This document shows, one piece after another, positions 7,538 to 16,479 of a stretch of DNA of 64,000 nt; position 1 is the first letter of the stretch; every line of letters starts with the position of its first letter. Position numbers and translations under genes: made by a program. Under the pieces are notes generated by a model. The model had not been told where the DNA came from, made no database searches, and saw only the letters and a list, made by a program, of their open reading frames with translations. Source of the stretch: Streptomyces laurentii (lineage in GTDB: Bacteria; Actinomycetota; Actinomycetes; Streptomycetales; Streptomycetaceae); NCBI GenBank assembly GCA_002355495.1, contig AP017424.1:682001-746000 (forward strand), given 5' to 3'.

Positions 7538-10500
7538 ATGCCGAACCAGTACCCACGGGTCAGAACCGCCGTCTTCGCGTTGGTCGCCGCGCTGGCCGCG
7601 CTGTTCCTTCCCTCGGCCGGCTCGGCGAGCGCCGTCGCCGACCCGTGCGGCACGGGCGGCAACCCCGTCGTGTGCGAGAACTCCAAACCGGGCGCGCCGA
7701 GGTCCGAATGGTTCTCCGGCAGCAGCTACGGCGACATCGCGGGCTTCGCGACGAAGGTGAGCGTGCAGGCCGGCGAGACCGTCCAGTTCAAGGTGCAGTC
7801 CCCGGTCGCGTACCGCGTCCGGATCTTCCGGCTGGGCTGGTACGGCGGTGACGGGGCGCGGCAGATGTCGACGGCCGCGCAGGCCGGACAGACGTATCCC
7901 GCCAACTACACCACCAAGCGGGCCGATTGCCTCTCCGACAAGACGACGGGGCTGCTCGACTGCGGCAACTGGCCGACCACGGCGTCCTGGACGGTGCCGG
8001 CGGACGCGGTCTCGGGCCTCTACATGGTCAACTTCGACCAGGCGGACGGCAACGGGCTCATGCCGTACCCGATCATCGTGCGCAACGACGCCAGTACCTC
8101 CGACATCCTCGTGCAGACCGCGGACCAGACCTGGCAGGCGTACAACGACTGGGGCGGCACCAACCTCTACGACGGCAACGGGCCCGCCCCCGACGGACGG
8201 GCCTACAAGGTCAGTTACAACCGTCCGATGGACATCGGCGGCGACAACGGCGTCTACGGCTCCGAGTTCGAGATGATCGCCTGGCTGGAGCGCAACGGCT
8301 ACGACGTGAGCTACACGTCCGGCATCGACGTCGCCACCCGGGGCGCCACGATCCTGCCCAAGCACCGGATGTACATGTCGCAGGGGCACGACGAGTACTG
8401 GACGGCCGAGCAGTTCACCAACGTCCTCAACGCCCGCAAGGGCGGTCAGCACCAGACGTACTTCGCGGGCAACGAGATCTTCTGGAAGACCCGGCTGGAG
8501 CCGGGCATCGACTCCGGAAAGGCGGCCGACCGGACCCTGGTCAGCTACAAGGAGACCAAGCTGAAGTTCCCGACGCCGAACGGCGTCCCGGACCCCAGCC
8601 CCACCTGGACCGGCACCTGGATGGACCCGGACAGCACCAAGGGCGGGGCGCCGTACCGGCCGCAGAACATCCTGACCGGCTCGCTGTTCCAGGTGAACGG
8701 CTACCGCAGCGACGCCATCAAGGTGCCGGCGGCGTACGCGAAGATGCGGCTGTGGCGGAACACCTCGGTCGCGGCCCTGACCGGCAGCCAGGTCGCCACC
8801 TTCCCGACCGGGACCCTCGGCTACGAGTGGGACGCCGACGTCGAGAACGCCTCGCGGCCGGCCGGCCAGATCCGGATGTCGTCGACGTCGGTCGACATCC
8901 AGGACGGCAAGTACCTGCTGGACTGGGGCAACAACTACGGCAACGGCACCGCCACCCACAGCCTGGTCGCCTTCCGTGACCCGACCTCCGGCGCGCTGGT
9001 GTTCGGCACCGGCACCGTGCAGTGGTCGTGGGGGCTGACCAACGTGCCGGCGTACGACCCGGCCGACGAGGTCGTCACCGAGGACAAGCGGATGCAGCAG
9101 GCCACCGTGAACATCCTCGCCGACATGGGGCTCCAGCCGAAGACCCTGCAGTCGGGCCTGGTCGCGGCCACCGCCTCGGCCGACACGGCGGGGCCCGCCG
9201 TCACCGTGACCAGCCCGGCGCCGAACAGCTCCGTCCCTGCGCTGGGGCAGGTCACCGTCACCGGGACGGCCGCCGACACGGGCGGCGGTGTGGTCGCGCG
9301 CGTCGAGGTGTCCACGGACGGCGGGACCACCTGGCGCGCGGCCGAGGGTACGGGGTCGTGGAGCTACGCCTGGACGCCGATGACCATGGGAGCGGTGCAG
9401 CTGAAGGTCCGTGCCGTGGACGACAGCGTCAACATCGGCGCGGTGACGACGGTGCCGCTGACGGTCGCCGCCCAGCAGTGCCCGTGCACGGTCTGGCCGG
9501 CCTCCGCCGCGCCCGCCACCCCGAACGGCTCCGACGGCAGCTCCGTCGAACTCGGCGTGAAGATACGCAGCTCGGTCCCGGGCACCGTCACCGGCATCCG
9601 CTTCTACAAGAGCACCGCCAACACCGGGACGCACAAGGGCAGTCTGTGGTCCGCCTCCGGCCAGCTGCTGGCCACCGGAACCTTCACCGGCGAGACCGCC
9701 TCGGGCTGGCAGCAGCTGAAGTTCGCCACCCCGGTCCCGGTGAAGGCCGACACCACCTACATCGCCTCGTACTTCGCGCCGAAGGGCGGATACGCCTACG
9801 ACGAGGGCTACTTCACCGACAAGGGCGCGGGCATGGCCCCGCTGACGGCCTTGAAGAACGGCGCGGACGGCGGCAACGGGCTCTACCGGTACGCCGCGTC
9901 CAGCAGCTTCCCCACCCAGTCGGCGAGCGGCGCCAACTACTGGGTGGACGCCATCCTGGAGACCGGCACCGCGAGCACCGCGCCGCCGAGCGTCACGACC
10001 CGTGTGCCCGCGACGGGTGCCACGGGCGTGTCGATCACCGCGCCGCTGTCCGCCGGCTTCAGCACGGCGGTGGACGACAGCACCCTGGTGTTCACGGTGA
10101 AGGACCCGAGCGGGACGGTCGTCCCGGGCCGGACGACCCTGAGCTCCGACGGCCGCACGGCCGCCTTCACCCTGTCCGGGCAGCTCGCCCTGGGCGCGAC
10201 GTACGCGGTGTCGGTGCAGGCCGCCGACGTGTGGGGCAATGTGATGACGTCGCCGACCGGCTGGAGTTTCACCACGAGCACGACCCCGCCGCCCACCGCC
10301 TGCCCGTGCACCCTGTGGGGCGCCGACGCGGTGCCGTCCCGGGCCGCGGAGACCAGTGACGCCAACTCCCTGGAACTGGGCACCCGGTTCCAGTCCGCGG
10401 TCGACGGCAAGGTCACCGGCGTCACCTTCTACAAGGCCGGCGGCAACACCGGGACGCATACGGGCAGTCTGTGGACCGACGGCGGCACACTTCTCGCCAC

Positions 10501-10792
10501 CGGTACGTTCACCGGCGAGACCGCGGCCGGCTGGCAGCGGCTCACCTTCGCCACCCCCGTCGCCGTCACCGCCGATACCCGCTACGTCGTCTCGTACCAC
10601 GCGCCGAACGGCAACTACGCCTCGGACGGCGACTACTTCGGCGCCGCCCACCTGAGCTATCCGCTGACCGCGCCGGCGGACGCCTCCGACCGGCCCAACG
10701 GCCTGTACAAGTACGGCTCTTCGACCGCCTTCCCGACCAACTCGTACAACCGGACGAACTACTGGGTGGGCCCGGTCTTCACCACCGGCTGA
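7538..10792 (+). CDS. Large secreted multidomain protein: DMF-ase-like domain, two DUF4082 domains and Ig-like domains
   Basis: This 1,084-residue exported protein has a signal peptide (hydrophobic ALVAALAALFLPSAGSASA) and a modular layout. Residues ~50-545 resemble the large subunit of N,N-dimethylformamidase (EWFSGSSY, RIFRLGWYGGDGAR, HDEYWTAEQF). An Ig-like/Big domain follows at ~549-648, DUF4082 at ~648-808, a Big_5-type Ig domain at ~816-916 and a second DUF4082 at ~921-1084. The two DUF4082 copies are clearly homologous (GTHKGSLWSASG/GTHTGSLWTDGG; TGTFTGETA). ATG 7538 is preceded by GAGAGG. It lies inside a polysaccharide operon and is followed by a glycosyltransferase, so it may bind or process the exported glycan; catalytic activity is not established. 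Confidence 0.85.
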   Translation: MPNQYPRVRTAVFALVAALAALFLPSAGSASAVADPCGTGGNPVVCENSKPGAPRSEWFSGSSYGDIAGFATKVSVQAGETVQFKVQSPVAYRVRIFRLGWYGGDGARQMSTAAQAGQTYPANYTTKRADCLSDKTTGLLDCGNWPTTASWTVPADAVSGLYMVNFDQADGNGLMPYPIIVRNDASTSDILVQTADQTWQAYNDWGGTNLYDGNGPAPDGRAYKVSYNRPMDIGGDNGVYGSEFEMIAWLERNGYDVSYTSGIDVATRGATILPKHRMYMSQGHDEYWTAEQFTNVLNARKGGQHQTYFAGNEIFWKTRLEPGIDSGKAADRTLVSYKETKLKFPTPNGVPDPSPTWTGTWMDPDSTKGGAPYRPQNILTGSLFQVNGYRSDAIKVPAAYAKMRLWRNTSVAALTGSQVATFPTGTLGYEWDADVENASRPAGQIRMSSTSVDIQDGKYLLDWGNNYGNGTATHSLVAFRDPTSGALVFGTGTVQWSWGLTNVPAYDPADEVVTEDKRMQQATVNILADMGLQPKTLQSGLVAATASADTAGPAVTVTSPAPNSSVPALGQVTVTGTAADTGGGVVARVEVSTDGGTTWRAAEGTGSWSYAWTPMTMGAVQLKVRAVDDSVNIGAVTTVPLTVAAQQCPCTVWPASAAPATPNGSDGSSVELGVKIRSSVPGTVTGIRFYKSTANTGTHKGSLWSASGQLLATGTFTGETASGWQQLKFATPVPVKADTTYIASYFAPKGGYAYDEGYFTDKGAGMAPLTALKNGADGGNGLYRYAASSSFPTQSASGANYWVDAILETGTASTAPPSVTTRVPATGATGVSITAPLSAGFSTAVDDSTLVFTVKDPSGTVVPGRTTLSSDGRTAAFTLSGQLALGATYAVSVQAADVWGNVMTSPTGWSFTTSTTPPPTACPCTLWGADAVPSRAAETSDANSLELGTRFQSAVDGKVTGVTFYKAGGNTGTHTGSLWTDGGTLLATGTFTGETAAGWQRLTFATPVAVTADTRYVVSYHAPNGNYASDGDYFGAAHLSYPLTAPADASDRPNGLYKYGSSTAFPTNSYNRTNYWVGPVFTTG

Positions 10793-10822
10793 TCCGCCGT
10801 CCGGGCGCCCGACCACCGCCGC

Positions 10823-10845
10823 CGCGGCCGGTCCGACCGGCCGCG
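10823..10845 (+). terminator. Stem-loop after DUF4082 gene
   Basis: CGCGGCCGGTC (10823-10833) and GACCGGCCGCG (10835-10845) form a perfect inverted repeat with a one-base centre, 31 bp past the stop. It is probably a partial terminator before the next gene of the operon. Confidence 0.5.
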
Positions 10846-10878
10846 CCGACCTCCACCGAAAGACGGGGAACGCACCAC

Positions 10879-11925
10879 ATGAGCTCAGTCAGCGTCGTGA
10901 TCCCCTGCTACAAGTACGGCCATTTCCTGGCCGACTGCGTACGCAGTGTGCTCGACGAACAGCCCGGGCTCGACGTCCGGGTGCTGATCATCGACGACGC
11001 GTCGCCCGACGACTCGGCGGAGGCGGCCCGCGCGCTGGCCGCCGGGGACCCGCGGATCGAGGTGCGGGTGCACGAGACGAACCGGGGCCACATCGCCACG
11101 TACAACGAGGGCCTCCTGGAGTGGGCGGACGGCGACTACGTGGTGCTGCTGTCCGCCGACGACCGGCTGGTCCCCGGGGCACTCGTCCGGGCCGCCGCCC
11201 TGCTCGACGCCCACCCCGAGGCCGGCTTCTGCTACGGCCGGCCGCTGCGCTTCCGGCACGGCGGCCCCCTCCCGGCGGCCCGCACCCAGGGCACCGGCTC
11301 CGTCGTCTACCCCGGCCACTGGTGGCTGGAGCGGCGCTTCCGCGAGGGCACGGGCTGCATCACCTCCCCCGAGGTGGTGGTGCGCACCAGCCTCCAGCGG
11401 AAGGTCGGCGGCTACGACCCGGAGCTGCCGCACGCCGGCGACATCGAGATGTGGATGCGGCTCGCCGCCCACGCGGACGTCGGCTACGTCGCCGGCGCGG
11501 ACCAGGCGTACTACCGCGTGCACGGCCACAACATGTCGACCACGGACTTCGGCGGGCAGCTCGACGACATCCGGCAGCGCCGGGCGGCGTTCGCGGGCGT
11601 CCTCGACAAGTGCGGCGACCTGCTCCCCCAGGCCGACCGGCTGGCCGCCCTGGTCGACACCCGGCTGGCCCGCCAGGCGCTGCGCCGCGCCTACCGGGCG
11701 TACGACCGGGGGCGCACCGGTGTGGTGCCGGTGGCCGAGCTGGAGGCGTTCGCCCGCGCGTGCCGCCCGGACGCCGAGTCCCTGCCGGAGTACCGGGCGC
11801 TGCGGCTGCGGCGCCGGATCGGCGCCCGGACCATGCCGTACCTCCAGCCGCTCGTCCTGTCGGCGGTGGCCGACCGGGCCCGCGAGTGGCTGTGGTGGCG
11901 GTCCTGGCGGCGGCGCGGCATCTGA
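10879..11925 (+). CDS. Glycosyltransferase family 2
   Basis: The 348-residue protein begins with VSVVIPCYKYGHFLADCVRSV and continues with LIIDDASPDDSAE and YVVLLSADDRLVPGAL, giving the nucleotide-binding Asp residues and metal-binding DDR of a GT-A fold. The GD-IEMWMRLA segment (residues ~190-200) supplies the usual ED-like acceptor-site acid. Residues beyond ~240 are helical and Arg-rich, perhaps for membrane association. ATG 10879 follows GACGGGGAA. It would add one sugar to the undecaprenyl-linked repeat unit; the donor cannot be told from sequence. Confidence 0.88.
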   Translation: MSSVSVVIPCYKYGHFLADCVRSVLDEQPGLDVRVLIIDDASPDDSAEAARALAAGDPRIEVRVHETNRGHIATYNEGLLEWADGDYVVLLSADDRLVPGALVRAAALLDAHPEAGFCYGRPLRFRHGGPLPAARTQGTGSVVYPGHWWLERRFREGTGCITSPEVVVRTSLQRKVGGYDPELPHAGDIEMWMRLAAHADVGYVAGADQAYYRVHGHNMSTTDFGGQLDDIRQRRAAFAGVLDKCGDLLPQADRLAALVDTRLARQALRRAYRAYDRGRTGVVPVAELEAFARACRPDAESLPEYRALRLRRRIGARTMPYLQPLVLSAVADRAREWLWWRSWRRRGI

Positions 11926-11974
11926 CCGGCCCCTCTCCTCTCTGTTCTTCTCTCCTGCCCCTCCGTGGAAAGGC

Positions 11975-12586
11975 ATGTCCGTGAACTACCGGGTGCAGCC
12001 CACCGCCCAGGTCGACGCCCAGGCCGTCGTCGGCGCGGGCACGACCGTGTGGGAGCTCGCGCAGATCCGCGAGGACGCCCGCCTCGGCGAGAACTGCGTG
12101 GTGGGGCGGGGCGCGTACATCGGGCCCGGGGTCACCCTCGGCGACAACTGCAAGCTGCAGAACCACGCCTTGGTGTACGAGCCCGCGGTCCTCGGCGACG
12201 GGGTCTTCATCGGGCCGGCGGCCGTCCTCACCAACGACCACCATCCGCGTGCCGTCGACCCGGACGGGCGGCTCAAGCGGGGCGGCGACTGGGAGCCGGT
12301 CGCCGTCCGGGTCGGTGAGGGCGCGGCCGTCGGGGCCCGCGCGGTGTGCGTCGCACCGGTCTCGATCGGCCGCTGGGCGCTGATCGCGGCGGGCGCGGTG
12401 GTGACCGCGGACGTGCCCGACTTCGCCCTGATGATGGGCGTTCCCGCGCGGCGGGCGGGCTGGGTCGGGCGGGCGGGCGTCCGGCTGACCGCGCACCCGG
12501 ACCGGCCCGGGGTGTGGTGCTGCCCGCGGACCGGCGCTCTGTACGAGGAGCGGGACGGACTGCTTACGGAGTGCGGTGCGCCGTGA
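11975..12586 (+). CDS. Left-handed beta-helix N-acetyltransferase (WbpD/WlbB-like)
   Basis: The 203-residue protein is built of hexapeptide repeats and contains VGAGTTVWELAQIREDARLGENC, LQNHALVYEPAVLGDGVFIGP and TNDHHPRAV, which closely follow the WbpD/WlbB family. Those enzymes acetylate UDP-3-amino-GlcNAcA with acetyl-CoA to give the 2,3-diacetamido uronic acid. The last ~40 residues, including WCCPRTGALYEE, are an extra tail. ATG 11975 follows GGAAAGG. Together with the WlbA-like and WbpE-like genes it completes three consecutive steps of the pathway. Its 3' end overlaps the opposing Wzz-like gene by 23 bp. Confidence 0.87.
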   Translation: MSVNYRVQPTAQVDAQAVVGAGTTVWELAQIREDARLGENCVVGRGAYIGPGVTLGDNCKLQNHALVYEPAVLGDGVFIGPAAVLTNDHHPRAVDPDGRLKRGGDWEPVAVRVGEGAAVGARAVCVAPVSIGRWALIAAGAVVTADVPDFALMMGVPARRAGWVGRAGVRLTAHPDRPGVWCCPRTGALYEERDGLLTECGAP

Positions 12587-13277
12587 CGAGCCGGCGCGCC
12601 GCCCGGCGCCGCGCCACCGCGTACCGCTCGGTCCACAGCGCGCAGACCACGCCCACGAATCCGGCGAGCGCGCCCGAACCGGCCAGGGCACGGGTGCGGT
12701 TGGGCGGCAGGGCGACGGTGCCGGGGCGGTTGAGCAGGTCGACGGTGAGCAGACTGCCGGCCGGTACGTCCTGTCCGGCCTGGAGGGCCGCCAGATGACG
12801 GCTGTACACCCCGACGATCGCCCGCACGACCCGGTCGGCCTCCTCGGGCGCGGGCTGCTCGGCCTCGACCTGGAGGGTGGGGATCGAGTAGTGCGGGGTG
12901 GCGCTGGTGCCGCTGTTGCGCGGGGTGAGACGGAACGTGCCGTGCGCGCCCGCCCTGCGCAACTCGGCCTGCCCCGCCGGGGCTTGGAGCTGTTGCACCA
13001 CCGCGTAGGAGACCGTGGCCAGGGAGGGCTGGAGGTTGGTGAGCTGGTTGGGCTGGTTGTCGGTGCGCGGCGGCTTCACCACGAGCACGGCCGAGCTCTG
13101 ATAGCGCGGCGGGGGCCGCAGCGCCGGGTAGCAGGCGGCGGCGGTGACGAGCGCGGTGAACAGCAGCACGTACCAGCGGCGCAGCAGGACGCCGACGAAC
13201 CCCTCGGGAGTCAGCGCCCCCGCGTCCGCGCGCGTTTCCGCGGCCGATTTCGCGTCTGTGCCCCTGTCCGTGGTCAT
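12564..13277 (-). CDS. Wzz/YveK-like polysaccharide chain-length/co-polymerase membrane protein
   Basis: This 237-residue protein has the Wzz architecture: a cytoplasmic LRRWYVLLFTAL start, a first membrane helix at ~30-50, a periplasmic-side domain and a second helix at ~205-222 followed by a basic tail. Wzz-like proteins set chain length together with the Wzy polymerase. No kinase domain is present. The start is uncertain: ATG 13277 gives MTTDRG, while GTG 13298 would add seven residues, and neither has a strong ribosome site. It is divergent from the Wzz-Wzy fusion gene and convergent with the WbpD-like gene. Confidence 0.8.
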   Translation of the reverse strand: MTTDRGTDAKSAAETRADAGALTPEGFVGVLLRRWYVLLFTALVTAAACYPALRPPPRYQSSAVLVVKPPRTDNQPNQLTNLQPSLATVSYAVVQQLQAPAGQAELRRAGAHGTFRLTPRNSGTSATPHYSIPTLQVEAEQPAPEEADRVVRAIVGVYSRHLAALQAGQDVPAGSLLTVDLLNRPGTVALPPNRTRALAGSGALAGFVGVVCALWTERYAVARRRAARRLVTAHRTP

Positions 13278-13321
13278 CGGGACCGATACTGGCACCACCG
13301 GGGGCGGCAGGGGGAGGATTC

Positions 13322-15358
13322 GTGAGCATTGCCGACATCTTCCGTGTCCTGTACCGGCGTTGGTACGTCATGGTGCCCTTGACCCTGCTGAGTCTGGCGG
13401 CGGGCGGCTTCCTCGCGGTGACGACCCCGGTGACCTACGAGTCGCGGGCCGAGATGGCCCTGCTCGACTCGGCGCGGGTGGCCCGTCCGGCACCCAGCTA
13501 CGGCAACCCGCTGGCGTACGCGAGCGGTTCGCTGATCGGCACCGCCGACGTACTGATCCGGGCGCTCCAATCCCCCGAGACCGTCGGGATGTTGCGGGAA
13601 CGGGGAGTCACGGACGCGTACGGGGTGGACTTCGCCGCGAACGCGGACGGACCGCTGCTCACCCTGACGGTCACCGGCGAGAGCCGGACCCGGGTCCTTG
13701 AGGAGACCCGGCTGATCACCGACTTCGCGGCCGATGAACTCCGGACCCTGCAGCGGCAGGTGAAGGTGCCGGAGGGATACGAGGTGCGGTCGGCCCGGAT
13801 CGTGCCGCCGCAGAAGCCGGTGTCGGAGCCCAAGACCCGCTACCAGAAGGTCGCCGCGGTGGTGGCCTTCGGTCTCACCGCCGCCTTCGTCCTGTCCTTC
13901 GTGGTCGAGGCGTGGGCGCTGGCCCGGCGCCGCGCGCGGGGGCTGCCGGAGCCCGGCCCCGGCGCCTCGTCGCCCCGGCCGGGCGCGGGCCGGATCCGTA
14001 CCCTGCTGACCCGCCCGCTCGACGCCGTGGCGGTGCTCACCGGCTATCTGGCGCTCGCCCTGTTCCTGCCGTCGAACCTGGCGCTGCCCGCGCTGGGCGG
14101 GGCGGGAACCCCGGCGAACGTGTTCGCGCTCCTGGGGCTGTTCTGGTACCTCGCGACCTGGTGCCGCGGCCTGATCGCGCCCGCGCCCGGCACCCGGACC
14201 GTACGGACGATGATGCTGGTCCTGGCGCTGACGGTGCTGCTCTCGTACGTCGCCAACCAGGACCGGCTCAGTACGCAGAAGGAGATCCTGGCGGCCGACC
14301 GGGGACTGATCGTGCTCCTGGTGTGGGTGGCCCTGGTGGTGCTGGCCTCGGCCGGGATCCAGGACCGGCGGCGGCTGGACGTGCTGCTGCGACGGCTGGT
14401 GGTGATGGGCTCGGTGGTGGCCGCGCTGGGGCTGTACGACTTCTTCACCGGCACCAACATCGCGGACTCCCTGCGGATTCCCGGGCTCAACTCCAGTGTG
14501 GCGAGCGTCTCGGTGCTGGACCGCGGCTCGTTCACCCGCCCCCGCTCGCTCACCGCGCATCCGCTGGAGTTCAGCGGGATGCTGGCGATCCTGCTGCCGT
14601 TCGCCCTCGCGCAGGCCCTCGATCCGGCGCGCCGGGCCGCCGGGGCGCTGCGCCGCTGGGCCCCGGTGGTACTGCTGGGCGGCGGACTCCCGCTGACGGT
14701 GTCGCGAACCTCGATCATCGGGGTCGCGGTCGTGGTGCTGGTGATGCTGCCGCGCTGGAAGCCGCAGCGGCGCTGGACCGCGATCGGCATCCTGTTCGGG
14801 TCGGTGGCGGTGTTCAAGGTGCTCGTGCCGGGGCTGATCGGCACCATCACCGGACTGTTCTCGGGAAGCCTGAACAACGCGGACAGCAGCACCCAGGCCC
14901 GCACCATCAAGTACCCGAAGATCTACGAGTACTTCACCCAGGATCCGGTCTTCGGCCGGGGCTTCGGCACCTTCACCCCGGAGCGCTACTTCTTCACCGA
15001 CAACCAGTATCTGCTCACGCTCGCCGAACTGGGCGCGCTCGGGGTGCTCTGCCTGCTGCTGCTCGGGCTCACCGGGGTGCACCAGGGCGGCGCGATCCGG
15101 CGGCTGGCGCGCGACGAGGCGGACCGCGAGCTGGGACAGGCGTTCTTCGCGTCGGCGATGGTGGCGCTGGTCGTCGGGGCCACCTTCGACACGCTCAGCT
15201 TCCCCATGTTCGCGGGGGTGTTCTTCCTGCTGCTCGGCCTGGGCGGCAGTTGTCTCGGCTTCGTACGACGGGAGGCGACCGCGTCCCCGCCCGCGCCCGC
15301 GCGCGCTCCCGCCGCCCCCTCTCGTTCCGCCGACTCCCCGCACCTCGTGGAGATGTGA
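13322..15358 (+). CDS. Wzz-like domain fused to O-antigen ligase/polymerase (Wzy/WaaL superfamily)
   Basis: The 678-residue polytopic protein has two parts. Residues 1-200 look like a chain-length determinant: IADIFRVLYRRWYVMVPLTLL, a first helix at ~17-36, an extracytoplasmic domain ending RIVPPQKP and a second helix at ~174-200. From ~231 a multi-helix region with SRTSIIGVAVVVLVML, a large loop ending DPVFGRGFGTF and TDNQYLLTLAELGALGVL matches the O-antigen ligase family. It would polymerise or ligate undecaprenyl-linked repeats outside the membrane while controlling length. GTG 13322 follows GGGGGAGGA. It ends TGATG with the next glycosyltransferase, indicating coupling. Confidence 0.87.
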   Translation: MSIADIFRVLYRRWYVMVPLTLLSLAAGGFLAVTTPVTYESRAEMALLDSARVARPAPSYGNPLAYASGSLIGTADVLIRALQSPETVGMLRERGVTDAYGVDFAANADGPLLTLTVTGESRTRVLEETRLITDFAADELRTLQRQVKVPEGYEVRSARIVPPQKPVSEPKTRYQKVAAVVAFGLTAAFVLSFVVEAWALARRRARGLPEPGPGASSPRPGAGRIRTLLTRPLDAVAVLTGYLALALFLPSNLALPALGGAGTPANVFALLGLFWYLATWCRGLIAPAPGTRTVRTMMLVLALTVLLSYVANQDRLSTQKEILAADRGLIVLLVWVALVVLASAGIQDRRRLDVLLRRLVVMGSVVAALGLYDFFTGTNIADSLRIPGLNSSVASVSVLDRGSFTRPRSLTAHPLEFSGMLAILLPFALAQALDPARRAAGALRRWAPVVLLGGGLPLTVSRTSIIGVAVVVLVMLPRWKPQRRWTAIGILFGSVAVFKVLVPGLIGTITGLFSGSLNNADSSTQARTIKYPKIYEYFTQDPVFGRGFGTFTPERYFFTDNQYLLTLAELGALGVLCLLLLGLTGVHQGGAIRRLARDEADRELGQAFFASAMVALVVGATFDTLSFPMFAGVFFLLLGLGGSCLGFVRREATASPPAPARAPAAPSRSADSPHLVEM

Positions 15359-16323
15359 TGAACCCTCTGACAGTGACGTCCGCGCGGCGCCCGGTCGCCG
15401 TGGTCGTCGTGACCTGGAACAGCGCGGCCGTGCTGCCCGGGTTCCTGGACGCCCTCCCGGCCGCGATGGCGGGCCTGGACTGGCGGCTCGTCGTCGCCGA
15501 CAACGACTCCGCCGACGGCTCCGTCGCCGTCGTCCGCGAACACGCCCCGGACGCCACCATCGTGGAGACCGGCCGGAACGGCGGCTACGCGTTCGGCGTC
15601 AACGCCGCCCTGCGCGCCGCCGGGGCCTTCGACGGCGACTGCGTCGCGGCCCTGGTCTGCAACCCGGACATCCGGATGGCCGAGGGCTGCGCGGCTACCC
15701 TGGTGGCGGGCCTCGGCGACGTCCTGCCGGACGGCACCCGCGCCGGGATCGCGGTGCCGCTGCTGTACGAGGCGGACGGCGCCCTCGTCCACTCGCTGCG
15801 CCGCGAGTCCACGCTGACCCGGGCACTGGGCGAGGCCGTGCTCGGCAACCGGCGGGCCGGCCGGTTCCCGCGCTGGAGCGAACTGGTCACCGCGCCGGAC
15901 GCCTACGCGGCGCGGACGAGTCCGGACTGGGCGACGGGCGCGCTGATGGCGCTGTCCGCGGAGTGTCTGGCGGACTGCGGCGAGTGGGACGAGTCGTTCT
16001 TCCTCTACTCGGAGGAGACGGAGTACTGCCTGCGGGCCCGGGACCTCGGCCACCGCGTCCGGCTGGAGCCGGAGGCCCGCGCCGTCCATCTCGGCGGCGA
16101 GTCGCGGGTCTCGCCGCGCCTGTGGTCGCTGCTCGTGGTGAACCGGGTCCGGCTCTACCGGCGGCGCCACGGTCTCACCGCGACGACCGTGTTCCGCGGG
16201 GCGGTCCTGCTGCGGGAGCTGTCCCGGGCGGCACTCGGCCGCCCGCCGGCCCGGGCGGCGGTGCGGGCCCTGCTCGGCCGGCCCCGGCGGGACACGGGCG
16301 GGCGGCCGGCGGGGGCGGCGTAG
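15358..16323 (+). CDS. Glycosyltransferase family 2 (rhamnosyltransferase-like)
   Basis: The 321-residue enzyme starts PVAVVVVTWNSAAVLPGFLDAL and has VVADNDSADGS, GGYAFGVNAAL and an NPDIRM metal-binding motif, followed by WATGALMALSAECL and DESFFLYSEETEYCLRA. This pattern is typical of WbbL-like rhamnosyltransferases. The C-terminal basic region probably contacts the membrane. The start overlaps the previous stop by one base. The donor is unknown; no dTDP-rhamnose genes are in this window. It is the last recognisable gene of the left half of the polysaccharide locus. Confidence 0.87.
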   Translation: MNPLTVTSARRPVAVVVVTWNSAAVLPGFLDALPAAMAGLDWRLVVADNDSADGSVAVVREHAPDATIVETGRNGGYAFGVNAALRAAGAFDGDCVAALVCNPDIRMAEGCAATLVAGLGDVLPDGTRAGIAVPLLYEADGALVHSLRRESTLTRALGEAVLGNRRAGRFPRWSELVTAPDAYAARTSPDWATGALMALSAECLADCGEWDESFFLYSEETEYCLRARDLGHRVRLEPEARAVHLGGESRVSPRLWSLLVVNRVRLYRRRHGLTATTVFRGAVLLRELSRAALGRPPARAAVRALLGRPRRDTGGRPAGAA

Positions 16324-16479
16324 CGGCGGCCACCGGAACGGGCGGCTCCGGCGTCGGCCGACGGCACGGTCGTCTGGGACGGGGACGGGATCACGCGGCG
16401 TCACCGCCCGGATGGCAGGGCCTCGGCGGCGGACTTAGCCTGCTCGAAGGTGTACCCCCGCCGGGAAGGGCCGAATGCC

